A DNA stretch of 20,973 nucleotides, from contig CAZVAR010000058.1 of the NCBI GenBank assembly GCA_964625225.1, positions 1-20,973 of the forward strand, in the 5' to 3' direction. Under the pieces are notes generated by a model. It saw only the letters and a list, made by a program, of their open reading frames with translations, was not told where the DNA came from and searched no databases. Each line of letters opens with the position of its first letter. Position 1 is the stretch's first letter. Positions 1-6,769 of the stretch are shown in pieces. This stretch comes from CAZVAR01 sp964625225. Its GTDB lineage: Bacteria > Pseudomonadota > Alphaproteobacteria > JAJUGE01. The position numbers were made by a program, and so were the translations under genes.

Positions 1-395
1 TCGAGCAGCAGGCCGGTACGCGCAGTGATGTCCGGTTCCAGTCCCTCAGCCCGCATCTGAGCGCAGACATCAGCGGTCCGCCTGTCCTGCCAGACAATGG
101 CGGGGCCGACCGGCTGCCCCGTCTCGCGATCCCAGATCAGGGTGGTCTCGCGCTGGTTGCTGATCCCGCAGCCGGCAATTCCGGAGGCCGGAACGCCAGA
201 CTGGGCGAGCGCGGTGCGGACGGTCTCGACGGTGGTGCGCCACAGATCCTGCGCGTCGTGCTCGACCCAGCCCGAGCGCGGGAAATGCTGAGGGAACTCC
301 TGCTGACCGATGCCGCGAATGCGGTAGTCCGTGCCGAAGACGATGGCGCGGGTGGAGGTCGTGCCCTGGTCGATGGCGAGAACGAAGCCGCTCAT
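1..395 (-). CDS. glpK: Glycerol kinase, N-terminal part (cut by window edge)
   Basis: Glycerol kinase phosphorylates cytoplasmic glycerol with ATP to sn-glycerol 3-phosphate. Only about 131 N-terminal codons are present, because the gene runs off position 1. The start is the ATG at 395 on the minus strand. The first residues, MSGFVLAIDQGTTSTRAIVF, are the FGGY-kinase phosphate-1 loop. Further on are the GlpK-typical segments ISNQRETTLIWDRETG (about residues 76-91), IVWQDRRT and, at the edge, TGLLLD. The RET and WQDRRT segments separate GlpK from xylulokinase and other FGGY relatives. The gene lies 75 bp downstream of the glycosyltransferase on the same strand, so shared transcription is possible but not shown. 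No glpF or glpD is visible, and the C-terminal half with the FGGY signature lies outside the window. Confidence 0.93.
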   Translation of the reverse strand, partial: MSGFVLAIDQGTTSTRAIVFGTDYRIRGIGQQEFPQHFPRSGWVEHDAQDLWRTTVETVRTALAQSGVPASGIAGCGISNQRETTLIWDRETGQPVGPAIVWQDRRTADVCAQMRAEGLEPDITARTGLLL

Positions 396-470
396 TCGAG
401 AGTCTCTGCTGCTGCCGTGTGGAGTTCGGCTCGAGCGACAACACTAACGATGTCTGCCCATCAGGTCACG

Positions 471-1723
471 CTACGGGTGCCGCGTTCGCGAGCGATGCTC
501 CGTCTTCTCCCAGAAGTACGGTGCCGTAGCGAGCTGCAAAAGGGCGCGGTAGGCGGCGATGGAGATCAGCAGCCAGTACACCGGCATGAGGGGCGCGCCG
601 AGCGCCAGCCACTTCCGCCCGCGGCGCCAGACGGCCACCACGGCCGCGAGCACCGAAGTGAGATAGGCCGCCGAAAGATTGAAAACGGCCATAGTCCAGA
701 GCGCACCAGTACCGATCGAGTCGGGCAGGCTCAGCCAGCCGCCTTGCCAGGTTTCGAATGCCACCATGGCGCAGAACAGCGGAAACACCAGAGACGACAG
801 GATCAGGCCGCCCGAATAGAGATGGAAGCCGACGAACGCGGCGGGCCCGAGCTCGCGCATAAGGCGCATCGGCTGGCGGGTGTGGACGAGATAGGTTTGC
901 ATCCACCCCTTGATCCAGCGTGTTCGCTGCCGCAACCAGACGCCGAACCGTACAGGGGCCTCCTCCCAGGTCGTCGAGCTCAGCATGCCGATACGGCCGC
1001 CCGTACGCGCCAGCCGGATGCCGAGATCGGCGTCCTCCGTAACGTTGAACGGATCCCAGCCTAGCCACTGGTCCAGCACTTCGCGGGGGAAGTGGTTGGA
1101 GGTACCCCCGAGCGGAATCGGCAGCCCGAGTCGCGCGAGGCCCGGGAGGATGACATCGAACAGTACAGAGTATTCGAGCGCGAACTGGCGGGTGAGCCAG
1201 CTCTCGCGCACATTATGAACATTGAGCCGGCCTTGCAGGCAGATCGTGCCGGTCGGGCTCGTGCGGAAGGTTGCTATTGCCCGACGGAGCTGGTCCGGCT
1301 CGGGCATGTCCTCCGCATCGTAAACGACCACGTAATCGCCGCGGGCGAATTGAAGGGCATAGTTCAGCGCTTTGGGCTTTGTACGCGGCTGCGAGTCTGG
1401 CACGACGACGATGCGCATGAAGCCCGGCAGCTCCAGCGACCGGGCGACCTCCTGGGTCTCGAGGTCGACGCTTTCGAGCACGAGCAGCACATCGAGTTTG
1501 GCGGCCGGATAGTCGAGGGCGGAGATGGCCGCCACGAGGTCAGGCAGTACCTGGCTCTCGCGGAACATCGGGATGAGAATCGAGTAGACGGGAAGATCCG
1601 CATCGGGCATGCGGGTCGCGGCACCTGGGCGCCGATCCGGTATCAGGCCTAGCGCGGTCACGACCAGCCGCAGGACGACGACGGGTAGAAATGCGAGCGT
1701 CAGCGCCACCAGCAAGAGGGTAT
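471..1723 (-). CDS. Membrane family-2 glycosyltransferase, C-terminal part (5' end in assembly gap)
   Basis: This is the catalytic and membrane part of a cellulose-synthase-like GT2 enzyme, which transfers sugar from a nucleotide-sugar at the cytoplasmic membrane; the acceptor and product are unknown. The open frame begins in the N gap. A TTG at 1715 would be the first formal start, but it sits inside a transmembrane segment (LLLVALTLAFLPVVVLRLVV), so the true start is upstream of the gap. Visible motifs are YSILIPMFRES, the DxD-like VVYDAEDMPEPDQ, EDADLGIRLARTGG and the QRTRWIKGW (Q/RxxRW) motif of processive GT2 enzymes. Three or more hydrophobic segments follow. The stop codon is TAG at 473-471. 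The 1734-2293 fragment is almost certainly the N-terminus of the same protein. Family is confident; substrate is not. Confidence 0.88.
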
Positions 1724-1733
1724 NNNNNNNNNN
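1724..1733. other. Assembly gap (10 N)
   Basis: Ten consecutive N fall inside the glycosyltransferase gene. The two open frames on either side are in different minus-strand frames with the gap as written. Rejoining them needs a true gap length of 3k+2 (for example 8, 11 or 14). Ten is therefore probably a placeholder, and the apparent frame break is an assembly artefact. Confidence 0.97.
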
Positions 1734-2293
1734 TAACCCGCATCAGGCGCGACCGTCGCCACGCCGGCGACGAGCCCGGCCAGCACCGCTGTGGCCAGGA
1801 GCTGCCACGTCCACGTCGGCGTGCCGGCGGAAAGCACGGGGCGCCAGCGGAGCAGCCCCGCGATCGCCTGCCTGAGCCTCCGCTGCTTCTGCCCCGGCGA
1901 CTCCAGCGCTTCCATTTCGCGGGTCGACGCGATGATGACGATGCTGCCCGCCGATTGGCGTTCCGCAATCTGCCGGGCGACCTGCCATGGCGTGTCTGCC
2001 GTGCCGTCGACCAGGACGGCCGAGGCCGGTAGTGGCTGAGCACCCGATTGAGTCAAGGCAGAAACACCCAGATGCTGGGCCAATGCCGCAACATAGGCCG
2101 TGTCGGTGATCCACCCGCGTGCCAGCAGCACCTCGTGCGGACTGACGCCCCAGCTCTCCGCCGTCTCAATGCCTTCCCGAAGGGTATCGCGGTCGAGCAG
2201 GTGGCCTACGAGGAAACCGTATTCCGCCTCGGCGGCCTCGAGTGCAACGAGCCGGCTCTGCCCCTCGAAGAACCTGTCGCCCTGGTAGTCCAC
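1734..2293 (-). CDS. N-terminal part of the same glycosyltransferase (MshEN/GspE_N-like domain plus first TM)
   Basis: This is a 186-codon open frame running into the N gap. The start is GTG at 2293; an in-frame TAA lies 17 codons upstream (2344-2342) and there is no ATG between. Residues about 20-85 (EYGFLVGHLLDRDTLREGIE..SPHEVLLARGWITDTAYVAALAQHLGV) resemble the small helical MshEN/GspE N-terminal domain, which is fused to the front of some alphaproteobacterial GT2 enzymes. In type II secretion ATPases related domains bind partners or c-di-GMP; whether this one does is unknown. A basic linker and a hydrophobic segment (WQLLATAVLAGLVAGVATV) follow just before the gap. The downstream fragment opens with another hydrophobic stretch, which is the expected order in one continuous membrane protein. 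Confidence 0.78.
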
Positions 2294-2348
2294 GATTAGC
2301 CGGTGGCGCCCGGAACGCGTTGTCGATGAAGCGGCGGCAGATTAAGTG

Positions 2349-2376
2349 TTGGGAACGGGAGGCGGGCAGCTAGGTA
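2349..2376 (+). promoter_or_regulatory. Weak promoter candidate upstream of the solute-binding protein gene
   Basis: A -35-like TTGGGA (2349-2354, 4 of 6 to TTGACA) is followed after 16 bp by TAGGTA (2371-2376), a poor match to TATAAT. The only real support is its place in the divergent gap and its overlap with the dyad at 2368-2387. This is low-confidence inference. Confidence 0.2.
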
Positions 2377-2387
2377 TGGACCTAGCT
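2368..2387. promoter_or_regulatory. Perfect inverted repeat, candidate operator in the divergent intergenic region
   Basis: AGCTAGGT, a 4-nt spacer ATGG, then ACCTAGCT form a perfect 8-bp dyad. It lies between the minus-strand glycosyltransferase (start 2293) and the plus-strand binding-protein gene (start 2447). The right arm overlaps a second self-complementary 10-mer, CCTAGCTAGG (2381-2390). The symmetry and the location between divergent genes fit a repressor or activator site. A short RNA hairpin in the leader of 2447-3268 is the alternative. No regulator gene is adjacent. Confidence 0.45.
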
Positions 2388-2446
2388 AGGCGCCTCGACC
2401 GATCGTAATTCCGCCAGGGCGCGAGTGATTCGGAAGCAGGCGTGAC

Positions 2447-3268
2447 ATGAAGCGATTGCATCAGATCCTGGTGGCCGTGCTCTCGATAGCGCTCCTTGCC
2501 GGTGCCGAGCGGGTGGGCGCGCAGTCTCCGGATCCGGATGATCCTGCGACCGGCCAGGGCACGCGTCGGCTCGTGGTGCGGTTCCTCACGGACGGCGACT
2601 TCCCCCCGTTCAACTATTTCGATGAGGACGGCATCCTCACAGGCTTCAACGTCGATCTTGCCCGCGCGCTGTGCCTCGAAGCCAATACGTCCTGCGATAT
2701 CCAGGTGCGGCCGTGGGACACGCTCATCCCGGCGCTCCATCGGGGTGATGCGGATGCGGTGATCGCCGGCCACAAGATTTCGCCTGCGCTCGTCCAGTCT
2801 GTCGATTTCACCGAGCGCTATTTCCACACACCCGCGCGGTTTGCGGCCCGGCGGGATGCAGACAAGATCGAGATCAACCCGGAGGATCTCGATGGCAAGT
2901 CCATTGCCGTGGCGAAGGGCACTGCGCACGAGGCCTATCTCAAGGCCTTCTTCCGGTTCAGTACCATCAGTGAGTTCGACAGCCCCGAGCTGGCGCGCGA
3001 GGCACTGATGAACGGCGAGGTCGACTTCGTATTCGACGACGGCATCAGCCTCAGCTTCTGGGTCGTCGGCACGGCATCGCGCGAATGCTGCGAGCTGCGG
3101 GGCGGCGCCTATTACGAGCCGAAGTACTTCGGCGATGGCCTGGCGATCGCCGTCTCGAAACGGGATCCCAATCTCAAGCACCTGCTCAACGAGGCGCTGA
3201 AGCGCGTTCGCGAAAGCGGCCGTTACGAGGAGCTGGTGCTGCGCTACTTCCCTAATCGCGTCTATTGA
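2447..3268 (+). CDS. Periplasmic solute-binding protein, family 3 (orphan)
   Basis: This is a 273-aa secreted protein of the bacterial extracellular solute-binding family 3 (SBP_bac_3, PBPb fold). It starts at the ATG at 2447. A signal peptide covers about residues 1-25 (KR at the start, hydrophobic core, likely cut after VGA). The mature part has the family landmarks FPPFNYFDEDGILTGFNVDLA (given here as one motif region, about residues 54-75), DADAVIAGHKISP, DFTERYFHTPARFA, IAVAKGTAHEAYL and DFVFDDGIS, and ends RESGRYEELVLRYF. The arginine that binds the amino-acid carboxylate in canonical members (consensus SIT/SPxxR) appears replaced by Leu here. Four cysteines (CLEANTSC, ECC) could form disulfides. 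No permease or ATPase gene is adjacent, so the ligand and the transporter are unknown. Confidence 0.88.
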   Translation: MKRLHQILVAVLSIALLAGAERVGAQSPDPDDPATGQGTRRLVVRFLTDGDFPPFNYFDEDGILTGFNVDLARALCLEANTSCDIQVRPWDTLIPALHRGDADAVIAGHKISPALVQSVDFTERYFHTPARFAARRDADKIEINPEDLDGKSIAVAKGTAHEAYLKAFFRFSTISEFDSPELAREALMNGEVDFVFDDGISLSFWVVGTASRECCELRGGAYYEPKYFGDGLAIAVSKRDPNLKHLLNEALKRVRESGRYEELVLRYFPNRVY

Positions 3269-3314
3269 TCGACGGGACTGTGGGGCCCTGAGTTGCCCAT
3301 CACGGGCCGTCGAT
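3268..3314. terminator. Inverted repeat after the solute-binding protein gene
   Basis: ATCGACGG (3268-3275) and CCGTCGAT (3307-3314) are perfect 8-bp arms around a 31-nt loop that itself contains GGGGCCC. The structure begins at the last base of the TGA stop. It has no T-run, so it may be a weak or Rho-assisted terminator or an RNA-stability element. It overlaps the ATG at 3313, which argues against that ATG as the start of the next gene. Confidence 0.35.
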
Positions 3315-3387
3315 GTCATTCTCTGCCACAGGCTCTTGTCGCCCGAGCCATTTCCCGCCGGACATGCCGCTTCAGAGGGACCGCTCC

Positions 3388-4368
3388 ATGTCGTCGAATT
3401 TGCTGCCGAGCCGCGAGGAACTCGTCGTCTGCTTCGCCCACGTCGCCTACCGGATGGGGGAGGCCTTTGCGCGCCGGAACACCGGGATCAGCTGGCGGGA
3501 GGTGCGGTCCGTGGAGGACCTGCAGTCGGCCGCGGCCGAGTCGCACGTGATCGTCACGTCCGGGTTCTGGCGCAATGAGCTGCTGAATACGGCGCCGGCA
3601 TTGCGCTTCGTGCAATCGATCAGCGCCGGCACGGACCAGTACGACAAGGATCTCTTCCGGGAGAAGGGCGTGCGGCTCGCGAGTGCCAAGGGCGTCAACG
3701 CGAAGGCGGTGGCCGAGCACGCGATGGCGCTCATCCTGGCCTTGTCGCGCCAGCTCCATACCGGCCGTGATCATCAGAACGCAAAGCACTGGCGCGGCAT
3801 GATCGGCGATCCGTCTCTCCGCGAGGATGAGCTCGGCGGCAAGACCTTGCTGATCGTCGGCCTCGGCAGCATCGGCGCGCGCCTCGCGCAGCTCGCCAAG
3901 GCGTTCGACCTGACCGTCATGGCGACGAAGCGTGATCCAAGCACCGGAGGCGATGCGGTCGACAGCATTCACGCGCAAAGCGAGCTCCACGCGCTGCTGC
4001 CGCAGGCCGACATTGTCGCCCTCACCTGCCCGCTGACACCTGAGACGGAGAACCTGATCGACGCAAAGGCCTTGTCGCTGATGAAGCCATCTGCCCACCT
4101 GATCAACGTGGCCCGCGGCAGGGTGGTCGACGAGGACGCCCTCATTGCAGCGCTTGAAGCGGGGCGGATTGCAGCGGCAGGCATCGACGTGACGCAAGAG
4201 GAGCCATTGGCGCAAACGTCACCCCTTTGGACGATGCCGAACGTGCTGCTGACGCCGCACACCGCGGGCGAAACCCGCCGCTATGAGGACAATGTCCTCG
4301 ACATTATGATGGAGAACATCGAGCGCCTCTGGCGTGGTGAGACAAAACTGCGCAACGAAGTGGTCTAG
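3388..4368 (+). CDS. D-2-hydroxyacid dehydrogenase (NAD(P)-dependent)
   Basis: This cytoplasmic oxidoreductase of the D-isomer-specific 2-hydroxyacid dehydrogenase family interconverts a 2-keto acid and a D-2-hydroxy acid with NAD(P)H. I chose the ATG at 3388 (326 aa) because AGAGGGA sits 7 nt before it. The ATG at 3313 adds 25 unconserved residues and lies in the preceding hairpin. The Rossmann motif is GLGSIGARLAQLAKAF. The catalytic triad is visible as Arg243 (INVARGRVVDEDAL), Glu272 (DVTQEEP) and His291 (LTPHTAGE). The substrate-binding N-terminal domain contains SISAGTDQYD. The exact substrate (glyoxylate/hydroxypyruvate, phosphoglycerate or other) cannot be read from sequence. It follows the orphan binding protein after about 120 bp, which hints at but does not prove a shared carboxylate substrate. 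Confidence 0.9.
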   Translation: MSSNLLPSREELVVCFAHVAYRMGEAFARRNTGISWREVRSVEDLQSAAAESHVIVTSGFWRNELLNTAPALRFVQSISAGTDQYDKDLFREKGVRLASAKGVNAKAVAEHAMALILALSRQLHTGRDHQNAKHWRGMIGDPSLREDELGGKTLLIVGLGSIGARLAQLAKAFDLTVMATKRDPSTGGDAVDSIHAQSELHALLPQADIVALTCPLTPETENLIDAKALSLMKPSAHLINVARGRVVDEDALIAALEAGRIAAAGIDVTQEEPLAQTSPLWTMPNVLLTPHTAGETRRYEDNVLDIMMENIERLWRGETKLRNEVV

Positions 4369-4374
4369 CCAGGA

Positions 4375-4411
4375 GAGAATCGAAGGCCGCGGGCGCTGCG
4401 ACGCGATTCTC
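4375..4411. terminator. Hairpin after the 2-hydroxyacid dehydrogenase gene
   Basis: GAGAATCG (4375-4382) and CGATTCTC (4404-4411) are perfect 8-bp arms around a 21-nt G+C-rich loop, starting 7 nt after the TAG stop. No U-tract follows. The position fits a transcription end or 3' stabiliser. I see no gene in 4369-4595; its second half (about 4440-4560) is clearly more A+T-rich than its surroundings. Confidence 0.4.
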
Positions 4412-4510
4412 GATCGCACTTGCGACGGGCCTCGCCTGATTCACCTTTCGCATTGGAAAACAAGTTGATTTTCTGTCGTTTGGTCGCGCGTCAAGGAAAT
4501 CGGTAAGAAG

Positions 4511-4541
4511 TTGTTTACCCGGCCCGCCAAGCTGCTACAGT
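4511..4541 (+). promoter_or_regulatory. Candidate promoter upstream of ppx/gppA
   Basis: TTGTTT (4511-4516), 19 bp, then TACAGT (4536-4541, 4 of 6 to TATAAT, in the context GCTACAGT) lie in the A+T-richer stretch before the phosphatase gene. The alphaproteobacterial -10 often reads CTATAT, which CTACAG partly matches. The spacing is long, so this is tentative. Confidence 0.28.
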
Positions 4542-4595
4542 GTTCTTCAAGTGTAACCAGACGACGCCTGATGACTGTACTCTCCGACGGCGGAC

Positions 4596-5864
4596 GTGTC
4601 CGCAGGTCGGAGCCGATCCAGGCGCTGGGGAAGGGTCGTGGAGGTGCCAACCGACGAAAGGGAGTCGCTCACGTCGCCCGAGGAGCTGACGGCCTCTGAC
4701 GACTCGAGCCGGAGCTCGCCGGATGCGGTTGCACTCGCACCTGTCGAGACGCCTCCCGCATTGGTTCCGGTTTGGCCTGACCCGCAACCCGGCTTCAAGC
4801 TACGCCCCCCACGCCGCCCGGACATTGGTGACAGCCGTGTCTACGCGGCGCTCGATCTCGGCACCAACAACTGCCGCCTGCTCATCGCCCGCCCGACCCG
4901 CCGCGGCTTTCAGGTCGTGGATGCGTTCTCGCGGATCATTCGCCTCGGCGAAGGCGTGGGTGCGACCGGTTGCCTTTCGGAGGCGGCTATGGCGCGCACC
5001 ATCGACGCACTCAAGGTCTGCGCAGCCAAGATGCGGCGCCAGAACGTCTCCCGCGCGCGGCTCGTCGCGACGGAAGCCTGTCGGGCCGCAAGGAACGGCC
5101 CCGAGTTCATTGCCCGCGTCAGCCGCGAGGTGGGTCTCGAAATCGAGATCCTGTCGCGCGAGGATGAGGCGAGGCTCGCCGTATCTGGATGCGCCACGCT
5201 TCTGGATGACCAGTCGGATCTCGCGCTCGTGTTCGACATCGGCGGCGGGTCTTCCGAGCTGGTCTGGCTCGATCTTTCCCGTCGCCGCCGGAGCTGGCGG
5301 CGGTCTTTGGGCGATCGCCTCGATGCGATGAACTGCATTGCGGCCTGGACCTCTCTGCCCGTCGGGGTCGTCACGCTGGCCGAGCGGTTCGGCGGCCGGC
5401 AGCTTACGGCGGCGGGGTTCGAGTCGATGGTCGACACCGTCATCGATCTGCTGGTGCCGTTCGAAGCCGAGTACTGTTTCAGGTCTCGCGTGGAGCGCGG
5501 TCGCGCCCATCTGCTCGGCACCTCGGGCACGGTCACGACTATGGCTGGCATCAGGCTCGGTTTGCCGCGCTATGATCGCAATCGCGTCGACGGCTGCTGG
5601 CTGGATGCCACAGAGGCGCGAGCGATCACCTATGATCTGCTGTCGCGCTCGCACGAGCAGCGGGTGGCGGAGCCCTGCATCGGCAAGGACCGGGCGGAGC
5701 TGGTGCTCGCCGGCTGCGCGATCCTCGAGGGGCTGCTGAGAATGTGGCCAGCGAAACGGCTGAGAGTTGCGGATCGCGGCTTGCGAGAGGGCATGCTCGC
5801 CACCATGATGGCTGAGGATGGGTGCTATCGCGCATCCAACCGCCGCACTCGCAGGCCGAACTGA
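4596..5864 (+). CDS. ppx: Ppx/GppA family exopolyphosphatase / pppGpp phosphatase
   Basis: This enzyme of the actin-like ASKHA superfamily hydrolyses terminal phosphate from polyphosphate and/or pppGpp in the cytoplasm. The Ppx-GppA motifs are YAALDLGTNNCRLLIA (about residues 83-98 from this start), ATEACRAARNG, LSREDEARLA with the conserved Glu, FDIGGGSSELVW (about 213-224), and GTSGTVTTMAG (about 308). The single Ppx-GppA unit ends near residue 410, without the C-terminal HD-like extension of E. coli Ppx. The start is uncertain. GTG at 4596 gives the longest frame, but the N-terminal 80 residues are low-complexity. GTG at 4644, 8 nt after AAGGG, is equally or more plausible. rlmE follows after 43 bp and is probably co-transcribed. 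Ppx versus GppA specificity cannot be decided here. Confidence 0.88.
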   Translation: MSAGRSRSRRWGRVVEVPTDERESLTSPEELTASDDSSRSSPDAVALAPVETPPALVPVWPDPQPGFKLRPPRRPDIGDSRVYAALDLGTNNCRLLIARPTRRGFQVVDAFSRIIRLGEGVGATGCLSEAAMARTIDALKVCAAKMRRQNVSRARLVATEACRAARNGPEFIARVSREVGLEIEILSREDEARLAVSGCATLLDDQSDLALVFDIGGGSSELVWLDLSRRRRSWRRSLGDRLDAMNCIAAWTSLPVGVVTLAERFGGRQLTAAGFESMVDTVIDLLVPFEAEYCFRSRVERGRAHLLGTSGTVTTMAGIRLGLPRYDRNRVDGCWLDATEARAITYDLLSRSHEQRVAEPCIGKDRAELVLAGCAILEGLLRMWPAKRLRVADRGLREGMLATMMAEDGCYRASNRRTRRPN

Positions 5865-5907
5865 CCGGATCGGCCGTGAGCTGGTAAGTCGCAGCAGCAA
5901 GGCCACC

Positions 5908-6615
5908 ATGGTCAAATCAACGAAACCAGGCAGCAGCCGGGGCGGGCAACGCCAGCTCAAGGTGCGCGTTCGCAGCGGCAAGCAGCGCACGGCCTCCTCG
6001 CGGCGCTGGCTCGAGCGGCAGCTCAATGACCCATACGTCGCCGCCGCGCAGCGCGAAGGCTATCGCTCGCGGGCGGCGTACAAGCTGATTGAAATCGACG
6101 ACAAGCACCAGATCCTGAAGCCCGGCCAGCGTGTGGTGGACCTGGGCGCCGCTCCCGGCGGATGGAGTCAGGTCGCGGCCGCCCGGGCCAAGTCGGTCGA
6201 GGGCCGAGGGCAGGTGGTCGCCATCGACATTTCAGAGATGGAGCCGCTGGCCGGCGTCGATGTTCTGCATCTCGACTTCATGGAGCCGTCCGCTCCTGAC
6301 GAGCTGAAAGCGAGACTCAGGGACGGCGGCGCAGACGTGGTGCTGTCCGACATGGCGGCACCGACGGTCGGTCACGCCAGGACGGACCATTTGCGCATCA
6401 TGGCCCTCGCTGAAGCTGCCGCGGAGTTTGCCCATGAGGTGCTGTCGCCGGGCGGCAGCTTCCTCGCCAAGGTGTTTCAGGGCGGCACTGAGGGCGAGCT
6501 GCTGACCATGCTGAAGCGGGACTTCGCCAAGGTCCGGCACGTCAAGCCGCCGGCCAGCCGCGCCGACAGCGCCGAGCTCTATGTGCTCGCGACCGGCTTT
6601 CGCGGCCGTACGTAA
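5908..6615 (+). CDS. rlmE: 23S rRNA (uridine(2552)-2'-O)-methyltransferase RlmE/FtsJ
   Basis: RlmE 2'-O-methylates U2552 in the 23S rRNA A-loop with S-adenosylmethionine and acts late in 50S assembly. The ATG at 5908 has AAGG 5 nt upstream and gives 235 aa; the frame stays open further upstream without a better signal. The N-terminus is a basic tail (about residues 1-33). The SAM-binding motif is VVDLGAAPGGWSQVA. The K-D-K-E catalytic tetrad is all present: Lys59 (SRAAYKLIEID), Asp148 (LSDMAAPTVGH), Lys188 (FLAKVFQGG) and Glu223 (ADSAELYVLA). PTVGHARTDH is a typical family stretch. It lies 43 bp after ppx and is followed by a REP-like palindrome that probably closes the transcription unit. 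Confidence 0.96.
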   Translation: MVKSTKPGSSRGGQRQLKVRVRSGKQRTASSRRWLERQLNDPYVAAAQREGYRSRAAYKLIEIDDKHQILKPGQRVVDLGAAPGGWSQVAAARAKSVEGRGQVVAIDISEMEPLAGVDVLHLDFMEPSAPDELKARLRDGGADVVLSDMAAPTVGHARTDHLRIMALAEAAAEFAHEVLSPGGSFLAKVFQGGTEGELLTMLKRDFAKVRHVKPPASRADSAELYVLATGFRGRT

Positions 6616-6638
6616 CCCGGTAACCCTTTCTCCTCGTC

Positions 6639-6681
6639 ATCCCCGGACGCGTCAGCAGAGCGAGCGTGATCTCCGGGATCC
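6639..6681. repeat. REP-like interspersed palindrome after rlmE
   Basis: ATCCCCGGA (6639-6647) pairs with TCCGGGAT (6672-6679) with one bulged C, around a spacer of about 24 nt. The pattern GTCATCCC-CGGA, spacer, TCCGGGATCC resembles intergenic REP-type repeats common in Alphaproteobacteria (family recognition from memory). It lies 23 bp after the rlmE stop and may end or stabilise that transcript. Only one copy is visible in this window, so its repetitive nature is inferred. Confidence 0.5.
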
Positions 6682-6769
6682 AGCGCAAAACGCGTCGAAG
6701 ACGCCGTATGCTGTCTGCGTCGCTGGGTGCTAACGGCAACGAGAATGGACACTTTGGGGCGGGTATAGC

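Noticed and set aside
258..1064. A 268-codon plus-strand frame opposite glpK and the glycosyltransferase
   Set aside because: Both strands' real genes have clear motifs here. This frame has none and crosses the gap between them.
3313..3387. Longer N-terminus of the 2-hydroxyacid dehydrogenase from the ATG at 3313
   Set aside because: The ATG at 3313 overlaps the right arm of the inverted repeat 3268-3314 and has no ribosome site. AGAGGGA lies correctly before the ATG at 3388.
6745..6768. A seven-codon ORF (ATG at 6745) directly before the EamA gene, as a possible leader peptide
   Set aside because: It is short, has no attenuator-like codon run or paired hairpins, and is expected by chance.
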